NCBI RefSeq assembly: GCF_025949695.1
Contig: NZ_JAPDFL010000001.1
Span: forward strand, 850,001-914,000
Direction: 5' to 3'
From: Pararhodobacter zhoushanensis
GTDB taxonomy: Bacteria; Pseudomonadota; Alphaproteobacteria; Rhodobacterales; Rhodobacteraceae
DNA length: 64,000 nt
Both the position numbers and the translations under genes were made by a program. The notes under the pieces are model-generated. The model worked only from the letters and a program-made list of their open reading frames with translations. It was not told the origin of the DNA and did not search any database. Of the stretch, positions 10,497 through 19,035 are shown piece by piece (the first letter of the stretch is position 1; each line of letters starts with the position of its first letter).

Positions 10497-11153
10497 TCAG
10501 GTCGGTTGCAGGATATCGCCAAAGGCCGCGTAATCGGCGGCGTAATAGGCGTTGAGGCGGTCGATCTGGGCCGGGGTCAGGTCTTTCTTGCGCAGCTTTG
10601 GTCCACCGGTCTGCAATCGCGGCAAGGGCACAGTGGTTTCGGTCAGCGCCTGCATATCGGCCTCAAGCTGCTTGAGTTCCGAAAAATCATAAACCCGGTT
10701 GAAGTAGCCCGGATCGGTTCCCAGAAACGTCACCATCGGCAGCGTGTGGTGGTCGATGACGGGCACCGTCCGCACGTAGTCTTCCAGCCGGTCAATGAAC
10801 AGGCCAAGATCAGGATCGGGCGCCAGATCGGCCTTGGCCAGTTTGCCGCCGCATTTTTCCTTAGACAGTTCGCGGTGGTGAACCACGCGGTTGGAATAGG
10901 CCGACAGGAAGCGGGTGATCGGATCCCGGATGATGGTGATCTTGTGCAGCGGCGCCAGCTCTTCATGCGGCAGCTCGTCAAAGTGGATCGAGCTGTAAAG
11001 GTTGTGCACGAAGACGGTCTTGCCGTTCGGCCGGGTCCACGGCTTGAAAGGCTCGCCGGTCTTCATTTCGTGCAGCATGTTCTTGATCGACGTGCAGGCG
11101 ACCTTGGGAACCGAGAAATAGGCCAGATTATTGCGGCGGATGATCAACGGCAT
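10497..11153 (-). CDS. Sulfotransferase-family protein (carbohydrate type)
   Basis: A 218-residue protein resembling the Sulfotransfer_2 / chondroitin-type sulfotransferases, which move sulfate from PAPS to a sugar hydroxyl. The 5'-phosphosulfate loop appears as VPKVACTSIKN (about residues 15-25) and the 3'-phosphate region as IIRDPITRFLSAYSNRV, with the expected Arg, Asp and Ser. No signal peptide is seen, so it is probably cytoplasmic. ATG at 11153 is preferred to an upstream TTG. This is the first of four sulfotransferase-like genes in the polysaccharide locus. The donor is inferred from the family. Confidence 0.8.
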   Translation of the reverse strand: MPLIIRRNNLAYFSVPKVACTSIKNMLHEMKTGEPFKPWTRPNGKTVFVHNLYSSIHFDELPHEELAPLHKITIIRDPITRFLSAYSNRVVHHRELSKEKCGGKLAKADLAPDPDLGLFIDRLEDYVRTVPVIDHHTLPMVTFLGTDPGYFNRVYDFSELKQLEADMQALTETTVPLPRLQTGGPKLRKKDLTPAQIDRLNAYYAADYAAFGDILQPT

Positions 11154-11235
11154 GGTCGTTTTCCTGCTTTGCAAAGACGGATCGCGCGGGCGATCTGCGT
11201 AACCGGACCGACCCGCATGGCAGTCCGGGCGGCGA

Positions 11236-11946
11236 TCATGCGTCGTCTTCTTTCAGATGCGTCAGTTCGCGGCTCATCACAGCGTCGACACGGTCAAGAT
11301 CAAACGGCTCGCCAAGGAAATCATACATCGGCTTCAGCTTGGTGTGATCGCTGACGTAGTCATTGTAATGGATGTGCAGGCACCGTTCGGGGTGGCGCGT
11401 CCGGTATTGTGCAAAGGCAGCTTCGGCCTTGGCCAGCCGGGCCTTGACCTTGTCCGGGTCCATCGTGGCCCACCACCCCGAGCGCGCCACCTCGTCATGG
11501 TCGCGTGTGTTGAAGATAAAGCGGCTGTTCTTAAGGAAGCCGGCCAGGAAGTTCAGCGAAATGGGCAGCGGCGTGCCTTCGTTGGCCCAGCGGATTTCCT
11601 TGAACCCGGCGACACGGGTGCCCGGCGGCGGCGACAGGATTTCACGCGAAAAAACCTGAGCCAGCGACCGGCCATAGCGCGTCGCATTGATCTTTTCGCC
11701 GCCATACCACGGATGCTCGGGCGAGGTTTCGACGCCGTTGCGCGCGAGGTTGTTGAGGATGGTGTTGCCCTGCACTTCGTGCCACGAGCGCGCCATCAGA
11801 CCCAGCGTGTTGTTGTTTTCGCCCCGGATGCAATAGCCGGGGATAGCGTTGAGCAGGTTCTGCACCAAGGTTGAGCCTGACCGGCCATAGGTGACAACAA
11901 AGACGTGCCCCTCGATCCCGGCCGGTTTCGGTTTGGACTCTGTCAC
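11236..11946 (-). CDS. Sulfotransferase-family protein
   Basis: A 236-residue P-loop sulfotransferase-like protein. The PAPS loop is TYGRSGSTLVQNLL near the N-terminus and the 3'-phosphate segment is FIFNTRDHDEVARSGWW. The GTG at 11946 is the likely start, with AAGG about 10 bp upstream. It is 82 bp upstream of the other sulfotransferase on the same strand, so the two are probably co-transcribed. Acceptor is unknown; glycan modification is inferred from the locus. Confidence 0.8.
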   Translation of the reverse strand: MTESKPKPAGIEGHVFVVTYGRSGSTLVQNLLNAIPGYCIRGENNNTLGLMARSWHEVQGNTILNNLARNGVETSPEHPWYGGEKINATRYGRSLAQVFSREILSPPPGTRVAGFKEIRWANEGTPLPISLNFLAGFLKNSRFIFNTRDHDEVARSGWWATMDPDKVKARLAKAEAAFAQYRTRHPERCLHIHYNDYVSDHTKLKPMYDFLGEPFDLDRVDAVMSRELTHLKEDDA

Positions 11947-12092
11947 GTCGTGGGAACCTTGATCTTTCTACACACTTCGTCACGAATAGCGTGCTACCCA
12001 GAAGGGGACAACCAATTCCTGCTCAGGCTCCGCTGTTGTGAAATGCCGCTGAGAGGGCTTTACAGTCGCGTCCGCGCGCGGGAACAAGATGC

Positions 12093-13883
12093 ATGAATGG
12101 CACCGCTACTCCTCTGATTTCGGTCATCGTGCCGGTGTTCGACGTCGCGGCGCAGATCGGCGCGGCCATGGCCAGTCTGCTGGGCCAGACGCTGACCGAT
12201 TTCGAAGTGATCGTGATTGACGACGGCTCGACCGACGGGTCGGGCGCGGTGGCCGAGGCCGCGGTGGCTGGCGATGCGCGGTTTCGCTTCATCCGTCAGG
12301 CCAATCGCGGGCTTTCCGGCGCGCGCAACGCCGGGCTGGCGCTGGCGCGTGGGGCGTTTGTCGCGTTTCTGGACGGTGACGACGCGTTTGAGCCGGGTTT
12401 TCTGGCCGACCTGCACGCCGCGATCGAGCGTGAGAGCACCGACTGGGCCGCCTGTGCCGTGTTGCTGACCTATCCCGACGAAAGCGAGAGCACGCATCCC
12501 GCGATCCACGCCAGCACCGGGCCGGAAGCGGCGCGGACCATCGCGCTGACCGATGCCCGAGAAGTTGCGCGGCAGTTTCCGTCGGCGTGGAACAAGCTCT
12601 ATCGCCGGGCGCTGTTCGACGGGCTGGCCTATCCCGAGGGCAGCTGGTTCGAAGATCACGAGGTGTTCTGGGCGCTTGCCGCGCGGGCCCCGGCGCTGGC
12701 CTATGTGCCCGAGCCGCTGTACCGCCACCGTCGCGAGCGGGCAGGTCAGATCACCGGCGCCGACAGCGACCGGGTGTTCGAGCAACTCAGGGTGCTGGAT
12801 CGCCTGTATCCGTTGATCATGGCCAGCGGCATGACCAACCCGCACGAGGGCTACGCAAGGCTGGCGACGCGGCTGGTGCATGAACGCGCGCTGGCGCTGC
12901 GCGACCGCCGGCGACGCGCGCAGTTTCTGACCGGCGTTGTGGCGTTGTTCGAGCGGCTGGGGGTGCTCTGGTCGCCAGACTGGGATCCTGAGATCAGCCG
13001 GGGTCTGGGATTGGCACTGGCCGGAGAGAGGCCGCTGTCGGTGGTCCTGTTGGGGGACGCGCAGGCCGCCCTGCCGGGCGTGCTGGCGCAGACAATGGCG
13101 GATTTCGAGCTTGTGGTGGTGGGTCGCACGCTGCCCGCCGGGCTGCCGCCGGACCTGCCGGTGCAGCATCTGCAAGCGCCGGTAACGCTGGCTGCGCTTG
13201 CCGACACGCTGCAAGGCCGTTGGGTGCTGCTGCTGGGCGCGGGCGAGACGCTGTTGCCGGACGGCGCGATGCGGCTGGTCAATCTTGGCGAGGCCAGCAA
13301 GGCTCGGCTGGCGATGGGCGGGTTTGAGCGCTCAACGCAGGGCTATCACGACGGCTGGACCGACAACACGCGGGCCGGGGCTGATCTGGATGCGCTGCCG
13401 GTACACGGCGGTCTGATCCCGATGGGCGCGCGCCCGGCGCTGTTCTTGTATCCGTTGCTGGCCAATCGCGTGATCCGGCGCGATCTTCTGGCCGGCATGC
13501 AACCGGATCTGAGTGTCCCGGCGGGCATTGCCGCCGTGCAGGCCGTGGTCCTGTCCAGCGCTCTGGCGGCGCACAAGGCGGGCTATACACGGCTGGCCGT
13601 CGCGGGTGCACCGGATCGCCCCGTCGCTGTGCCGGGCTTGCTGCGCGCCCGCCGCCAGATCGCCGCGTTCCCCGACGAGCCTGCGCTGCCGCGCGGCTGG
13701 CGGGCGGTGTTGTTTCTGCGGCTGGTGCGTTTGCGCCGGGGCTGGGGTGTCTTGCGCTGGCCGCTGGCGCTGGCCCTTGCCCTGTTCGCACGATGGCTAT
13801 CCGCTGAGCAGGATGCCCGCGCCGACCCTGAAACGCCCCGCTGGGTGCACGCAGCTCTGCGGCTCTTTCGGCGCGCCCGGTGA
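12093..13883 (+). CDS. Glycosyltransferase family 2 protein with a second, degenerate GT-A-like half
   Basis: A 596-residue protein. Residues 1-310 form a normal GT2 domain: ISVIVPVFD, then IDDGSTDGS, then the metal-binding DGDD at 94-97 (FLDGDDAFEP). From residue about 314 a second GT-A-like pattern starts (PLSVVLLGDAQAALPGVLA, then DFELVVVG). There the metal-binding position reads LLGAGETLLP (Gly382-Glu385), so the acidic motif is lost. I infer an internal duplication with a catalytically dead second copy. There is no signal peptide, and the C-terminal region is basic and Leu-rich. It is followed by the 1,382-residue glycosyltransferase on the same strand. Confidence 0.85.
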   Translation: MNGTATPLISVIVPVFDVAAQIGAAMASLLGQTLTDFEVIVIDDGSTDGSGAVAEAAVAGDARFRFIRQANRGLSGARNAGLALARGAFVAFLDGDDAFEPGFLADLHAAIERESTDWAACAVLLTYPDESESTHPAIHASTGPEAARTIALTDAREVARQFPSAWNKLYRRALFDGLAYPEGSWFEDHEVFWALAARAPALAYVPEPLYRHRRERAGQITGADSDRVFEQLRVLDRLYPLIMASGMTNPHEGYARLATRLVHERALALRDRRRRAQFLTGVVALFERLGVLWSPDWDPEISRGLGLALAGERPLSVVLLGDAQAALPGVLAQTMADFELVVVGRTLPAGLPPDLPVQHLQAPVTLAALADTLQGRWVLLLGAGETLLPDGAMRLVNLGEASKARLAMGGFERSTQGYHDGWTDNTRAGADLDALPVHGGLIPMGARPALFLYPLLANRVIRRDLLAGMQPDLSVPAGIAAVQAVVLSSALAAHKAGYTRLAVAGAPDRPVAVPGLLRARRQIAAFPDEPALPRGWRAVLFLRLVRLRRGWGVLRWPLALALALFARWLSAEQDARADPETPRWVHAALRLFRRAR

Positions 13884-13954
13884 CGTGCCGTTGCAACGCC
13901 GGGGGTGACAGGCGATAAGCAGGCTTTGTGACTCCGATTTGAGCAAGGACTGTT

Positions 13955-16900
13955 ATGTTCCCGTTCCGAACCGCTCAAGGTGCCCGGTTTCAGTGTTTCG
14001 CTGATTTTTCGATGGCCGCGGTCCTGAACCTCAACTTCTATGACGAACAGCGCCAGACGATTCCGTTTCACCTGTCGATCCGGGCCACGGAAAAGCTGAT
14101 CGTGGTCAACCGCCGCGATGCGGCGGGGTGGCGGCGTGAGGTGGCGCTGCCGTGGCGGTTTGCCCCGCGACCCCTGAGCGTGGATCTGCATTTTTCGGCC
14201 GGGCGTGTCGAGGTCAAGGTCGACCACACACTGGTGGGCATTTTTGATGCGCTGCCCCGGCCTGACCGGACGGGGCGGCTGTTTTTGCGTCGGGGCTTTC
14301 CCGCGCTGAAGCAGATCGCGTGGGTGGAAACCGCTGGTGCGCTGGCCCAGGACAGTGTGCGCCTTGTCGAGCTCAAGCGCAGCGGCGATGCGCAGCCGGG
14401 CGTGCATCTGAGCGAGGCGTTCGAGGTTCTTCTGCGCGGCCTGCCCGCTACCCATGCTGCCGCCGGAACCCTGCGCGTTTCCGGTTTCCCCGAGGATATT
14501 CCCGCCGTCTTGCGCAGACTGCCCTTTCCGATGCGCAGCGGTCAGCCGGAATACGCGCTGGCGGCTGTCCTGCCCGGCCGCGTCTGGGACGGCGGGGCCG
14601 AGGCGCTGGATCTGGTCTTGAGCGATGCCACCGGGCGCGCGCTGGGTACGCTTGCGCTGGACCGCGCGCAGGTCGCCGCCCGGATCGAGGCACTGGCGCA
14701 GTCAGGCGGCTTTGCTCTGGACGACCGGGCGGCGTTGCAGGCGATCGAACACGCGCGCCACGCAGGGGTGCTGGCGCAGCTCACGCCAAGTGCGCGCGCG
14801 GCGTTGGGCGCTGCTGCGGACCTGTTCGGGCTGAGCCGCTATCTGGCCGAGGGGCGCGCCGAGGGCGCGGCGGAGACGGTGCTGATCCCACCGTCCGAGG
14901 AACCGGATGATCCGACGCCCTTGATCGCCGATCGCTTCGGCGCGCAGATGCGTGGCGCGCCTGACAGTGACCCGCTTGCCCTGCTGCGCACCGAGCTTGC
15001 GGCCCTGCCACACGCGGGCCCGCTGCGCACTGCGCTGATTACGCGGGTGACCGAATGGTTCTGCCTGCAGGGCCGCGTTCGCGATTTGATGGCCCTGCGC
15101 CGTGAACTGGCCGTGCCGCTGCCTACCCGTGCTGCTGACGGGGATTTGTGGACCCTGTCGATTCAGCTGCCGCTCGATTACGCCGAAGGGCAGTTTGACC
15201 GGGTGTCTAAAGCGTTATGGCAACTTGCGCCGGTCAAGCCCGCGTGGATCTCGACCCCCGCGATTGGCTGGGTTCTGGAACAGGCGGCCGTCTCGGCGCC
15301 CGATCTGGACGGCAACCTGCCGCTGGACGAGGCGCGCGACTACATCATCAGTGCAGCGCTGGATCTGATTGACAGCCGCGCGAGCGACTATTGGGACCGG
15401 ACTGAGTGCCGGTGCCTGATGCGCGGCACGGTGGCGGTCTTGGTCGCCTTGGATAGCCTGCCCGACTGGCTGGCGGATCGGGCTGTTGCCGCCGCGGCGC
15501 GTGTCTATGGTCTTAGCCCGACGTTCTGGGCGCAGATTGCCGCTGCGCAGGCGCTGTCAGCCTGGGTGTTGCCGACCGAATTGCGCACGCTGCAGGACGC
15601 CTTCGCGCAGCTCAGTACCCTGATCGAGCAGGGGGCACAGACCAAACCCGAGGGTCGCCGCGCGCTGAGCCTCAGTCTCGCGCTGTTCCGGCAATTCGGC
15701 GCGCGCGATTTGGTGCGGTTTCGCCGGGACCTGTTCGGGCCGGGCGGCGTGTCCGGGGACGATCCGGCAGGTGTGCAGGCGGCGCTGGTCGAAGGATTGG
15801 ATCCTGCCGAGTCTGCGCTGCGGGCGCTGGCCTTTCCCGGCGCTGTCCCGCCCGAAGACCCGGCGGTGCTGATCCACGCCCGAAAGGGGTTGCTGGCGGC
15901 CAATCCCGAGCTGGTGCGCGCACCCTTCGGGGCACAGCGTGCCGCGCTGCGTGCGGCAGCACGCCGGTTGCTTGCCGGACCTGCGCAGCCCGTAGTTCTG
16001 GCGCAGATCACGACCGGGCTGAGCGCACTGGGCGGGGTGAAGGGCGATTTTCTGGGTCTGACTCTGGGCTTGTCGCTGGCGCGTGGTCTGCTGGCGCAAG
16101 AGCGCACAGCCGAGGCGCAGGCGCTGCTTGAGAGGGTCGAGGCGCTGGCGGAAACGCTGGCCAGGCACGAGGAACGGGCGGCTCTGGCGACGCAGGCCGC
16201 GCCGCGACAGGCGCTGCAAAGCCTGCTGCACGCGCAGGGTGCGCACCCGGCCGTGGCGCGGATCGCCGCCGTGCTTGACCCACTGCTGGGGCCGGACCTG
16301 TCGGTCCCGCGCGACGACCGCACCGCCGATCTTTGGGCGCAGGCGGATCCGGTGCAGGATACGCTTTTGTGCCTGTATACCTGCCAGCCCAACCTGAGCA
16401 CCCGCGTGCAGACAATCCGCGAAACGTGGTTGCCGCTGCTCGCCGGGATGGGCGTGCCGGCGCTGATCTTTGTCGGTGGCGGCGACGGGCGACGGGACGG
16501 GGACGTGGTCTTTCTGGATGCGCCCGACGATTACGAAGGCCTGCCGCAGAAGTCGCTGGCGATGGCGCGCTGGGTGCGTGACCACACGCGCTTTGCGCAT
16601 CTGGTCAAGGTCGATGACGATTGCTTTCTGGACCCGGCAGCATGGTTCGGGGATCTGGCGCATCGGGGGGTGGACTATTATGGCCGCCGTCTGACGCGTG
16701 TGCGCGGTCAGATGGACCGCAGCTGGCACATGCCCAAGTCGCGCAGCGCGCGCGGGCGGCTTGAACTGGACAAGTCACCCGAACCGTCGGTCTATGCCGA
16801 TGGCGGCTCGGGCTATGCCTTGTCACGGCGCGCCATGGATTGTCTGGTCTCCGCAGCGGCCAGCCCCGGGGGACAAGAGCTGATCCACCTGTCCTTTATG

Positions 16901-18103
16901 GAGGACAAGCTGGTCGGCGATCTGCTGGCCAAGAGCGATATCTGGGTCGATGGCACCGACTACCGGGTCAGCGTCTTGCGGCGAACGAAGCCGGGCGGGC
17001 CCTTGGTCGCGGCGTGGGAGAACGGCTTTCTGCCCTTCGCCGGCGGTGGGGTGAAGCTGGCGCATCTGGACGGGCACGAGCGCATGGCCGAGGTGCTGGC
17101 CGGGTTGTCCGACCCCTTGCCGCGACCGTCCAAGATCTGGCCCAGCTTTCAGCCGGTGCGGCTGGGCGGGCGGTCGAACACGCTGGATCTGATCTCGTCT
17201 GCTGCGCAGTTGCGCGCGGTGAACGCGGCCCCGGTCGCCGTTGTCGCCTGTCTGCGCAACGAGATGTTCATGTTGCCCCGGTTCTTCGACCACTACCGCG
17301 CGCTGGGTGTGCAAGGGTTCCTGATGGCCGACAACGGCTCGGATGACGGGACGTTTGAGTATCTGGCCGAGCAACCCGATGTGGCGCTGTTTTCGGTCGA
17401 TACCCCCTACAACCAGTCGCATTACGGCGTGGCGTGGCAACAGGCGCTGATGGCCAACTTCCGTTCAGGCCGTTGGTCGCTGATGGCAGATGCCGATGAG
17501 TTGTTGCTGTGGAACGCCGATCTGACCGGCAGCCTGCCGGATCTGGTTGAAAGCGAGGATTTCGCCGGGGCCGATGCGGCGCGGATCTTCATGCTGGACA
17601 TGTATCCCCAAGGCTCTCTGGCGCAGGCCGATTTCGTCAGCGACACGCCCTTTGCGCAGGCCGGTTTCGTGGACCGTGACCCGTTTCTGGCCGCGTCAGC
17701 CGCGCGCGGGCCATATTCGGATTCGCCGATCTGGACCAGTGCCCTGCGTCACCGGCTGATGCCCGGCTCTCGCGCCGAGCTGTTCGTTGCGCAAAAGATC
17801 GCGTTGCTGAAATACCGGCCGTGGATGCGGCTGTCGGCGGGGCTGCATTTTGTGGCGGACACAAAGCTGGCGCGGCGCGCGCTGATCTTTGCGCATTTCA
17901 AATACAACGCGGCGTTCCGCGCCAAGGCGCTGGCTGAAGTTGCCCGCCGCCAGCATTTCAACAACGCCGAGGAATACCGCAAGTATCTGGCGCTGGTGTC
18001 CGAAGGACGCGACGTGATCTATGATCCAGACGTCTCGGTGCCGTGGGATCAGGCCGAATTCGTGCGCCGCGTGTGTGCCGGGGGCGGGCTGTCGGGCGAT
18101 TGA
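13955..18103 (+). CDS. Multidomain glycosyltransferase with N-terminal galectin-like module
   Basis: A 1,382-residue protein. Residues about 15-125 look like a galectin-type carbohydrate-binding sandwich: His39-x-Ser41-x-Arg43, Val-x-Asn52, then Trp59-x-x-Glu62, with the Asn-to-Trp and Trp-to-Glu spacings of galectins. Residues about 130-800 are Ala/Leu-rich and probably helical; no family is recognised. Residues about 802-1010 resemble GT31/fringe-type galactosyltransferases (VKVDDDCFLD, Asp887-Asp889; GGSGYALSRRA). Residues about 1094-1350 resemble GT2/GT92-like enzymes (CLRNEMFMLPRFFDHY, DNGSDDGTFEYL, MADADELLLW). The start at 13955 follows AAGGA. It ends in a 55-bp convergent overlap with the next gene. 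Confidence 0.85.
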   Translation: MFPFRTAQGARFQCFADFSMAAVLNLNFYDEQRQTIPFHLSIRATEKLIVVNRRDAAGWRREVALPWRFAPRPLSVDLHFSAGRVEVKVDHTLVGIFDALPRPDRTGRLFLRRGFPALKQIAWVETAGALAQDSVRLVELKRSGDAQPGVHLSEAFEVLLRGLPATHAAAGTLRVSGFPEDIPAVLRRLPFPMRSGQPEYALAAVLPGRVWDGGAEALDLVLSDATGRALGTLALDRAQVAARIEALAQSGGFALDDRAALQAIEHARHAGVLAQLTPSARAALGAAADLFGLSRYLAEGRAEGAAETVLIPPSEEPDDPTPLIADRFGAQMRGAPDSDPLALLRTELAALPHAGPLRTALITRVTEWFCLQGRVRDLMALRRELAVPLPTRAADGDLWTLSIQLPLDYAEGQFDRVSKALWQLAPVKPAWISTPAIGWVLEQAAVSAPDLDGNLPLDEARDYIISAALDLIDSRASDYWDRTECRCLMRGTVAVLVALDSLPDWLADRAVAAAARVYGLSPTFWAQIAAAQALSAWVLPTELRTLQDAFAQLSTLIEQGAQTKPEGRRALSLSLALFRQFGARDLVRFRRDLFGPGGVSGDDPAGVQAALVEGLDPAESALRALAFPGAVPPEDPAVLIHARKGLLAANPELVRAPFGAQRAALRAAARRLLAGPAQPVVLAQITTGLSALGGVKGDFLGLTLGLSLARGLLAQERTAEAQALLERVEALAETLARHEERAALATQAAPRQALQSLLHAQGAHPAVARIAAVLDPLLGPDLSVPRDDRTADLWAQADPVQDTLLCLYTCQPNLSTRVQTIRETWLPLLAGMGVPALIFVGGGDGRRDGDVVFLDAPDDYEGLPQKSLAMARWVRDHTRFAHLVKVDDDCFLDPAAWFGDLAHRGVDYYGRRLTRVRGQMDRSWHMPKSRSARGRLELDKSPEPSVYADGGSGYALSRRAMDCLVSAAASPGGQELIHLSFMEDKLVGDLLAKSDIWVDGTDYRVSVLRRTKPGGPLVAAWENGFLPFAGGGVKLAHLDGHERMAEVLAGLSDPLPRPSKIWPSFQPVRLGGRSNTLDLISSAAQLRAVNAAPVAVVACLRNEMFMLPRFFDHYRALGVQGFLMADNGSDDGTFEYLAEQPDVALFSVDTPYNQSHYGVAWQQALMANFRSGRWSLMADADELLLWNADLTGSLPDLVESEDFAGADAARIFMLDMYPQGSLAQADFVSDTPFAQAGFVDRDPFLAASAARGPYSDSPIWTSALRHRLMPGSRAELFVAQKIALLKYRPWMRLSAGLHFVADTKLARRALIFAHFKYNAAFRAKALAEVARRQHFNNAEEYRKYLALVSEGRDVIYDPDVSVPWDQAEFVRRVCAGGGLSGD

Positions 18104-19035
18104 CGCGGTCCGAACAGCGTTGCCAGTTCGGGAAAGTAGCGCTGGCGCAGCAGCTCGTTGCTCTCGGCATTCCGGGCGCGGATGCGGGCGCGCTGGGCCT
18201 CGCTCAGGCGCACACGTGTGCCGGGCTGCGGCAGGCGACGGCGCATCAGGCGGACCAGCAGAAAGAACAGCGGGTTCGCCGCGCCGTTGCGCAGCATCAT
18301 CGGCACCCGGCGGTTCAGGTCGCGGTACAGCGCGATCTCTTCGACGCTCAGCGATTCATTCTTGCGCGGCGGGGTTTGAAGCGGCGCGCGGTTCACGCCG
18401 GTCTGGGCGCAGAAGTCATCAAGCAGGTCGCGGTTCGGCATCAGCGCCGGATCGAACAGACGCACCGTCAGGTTTTCGCGCCCGACAGCATCGCTCCACA
18501 TCTGCACCCGGCGGTTGAAGTTCATCTTGCCGATCATGTCGTCGATATGCTCATCGAGCGTCAGCATCTCACCGCGGCGGATGTTCTCGGAATAGGTCGA
18601 GAGCATGAAATCTTCCTGACTGCGGTAATAGACGACATAGCGGACGTCGCCGAAAATGCCGCGCAGAAACGTGTGCAGCGCCGTGATCCGCGCCGGGTTA
18701 TAGCACCACGCGTGGATCTGTTCGCTCGAGGCCAGAAAGGTATGCTCGGGCCATTCCGCAACGCCCGCACGCAGCCGCGCCTCAAGACGGTCGACAAAGG
18801 CAGTCTGACTTTCCCGGCCCCGCACCCCGATCGCGTAGCGCTTGCCCTTCACGTCCAATATGTCCCCGGCGCGCACGATGGCGGCAAGGCCCAGCTCCAT
18901 CTGCGCGATGTTGCGCGGCGTGAACGGCTCGAACCGGATCCCCTGCGAGGACAGGGCGGACCGGTTCAGGTTCAGAAAAGACTGGATCGTGGTCGTGCCG
19001 GTCTTCTGCGTGCCGATGTGGATAATGGCTTTCAT
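18049..19035 (-). CDS. Sulfotransferase-family protein
   Basis: A 328-residue sulfotransferase-like protein with a strong PAPS loop near the N-terminus (HIGTQKTGTTTIQSFL). It also has a YRSQEDFMLSTYSENI segment typical of bacterial exopolysaccharide sulfotransferases. It is the last gene of a tightly packed minus-strand operon and overlaps the preceding glycosyltransferase by 4 bp. Its last 55 bp overlap the opposite-strand end of the 1,382-residue glycosyltransferase gene. The acceptor is probably the polysaccharide made by this locus (inference). Confidence 0.82.
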   Translation of the reverse strand: MKAIIHIGTQKTGTTTIQSFLNLNRSALSSQGIRFEPFTPRNIAQMELGLAAIVRAGDILDVKGKRYAIGVRGRESQTAFVDRLEARLRAGVAEWPEHTFLASSEQIHAWCYNPARITALHTFLRGIFGDVRYVVYYRSQEDFMLSTYSENIRRGEMLTLDEHIDDMIGKMNFNRRVQMWSDAVGRENLTVRLFDPALMPNRDLLDDFCAQTGVNRAPLQTPPRKNESLSVEEIALYRDLNRRVPMMLRNGAANPLFFLLVRLMRRRLPQPGTRVRLSEAQRARIRARNAESNELLRQRYFPELATLFGPRQSPDSPPPAHTRRTNSA

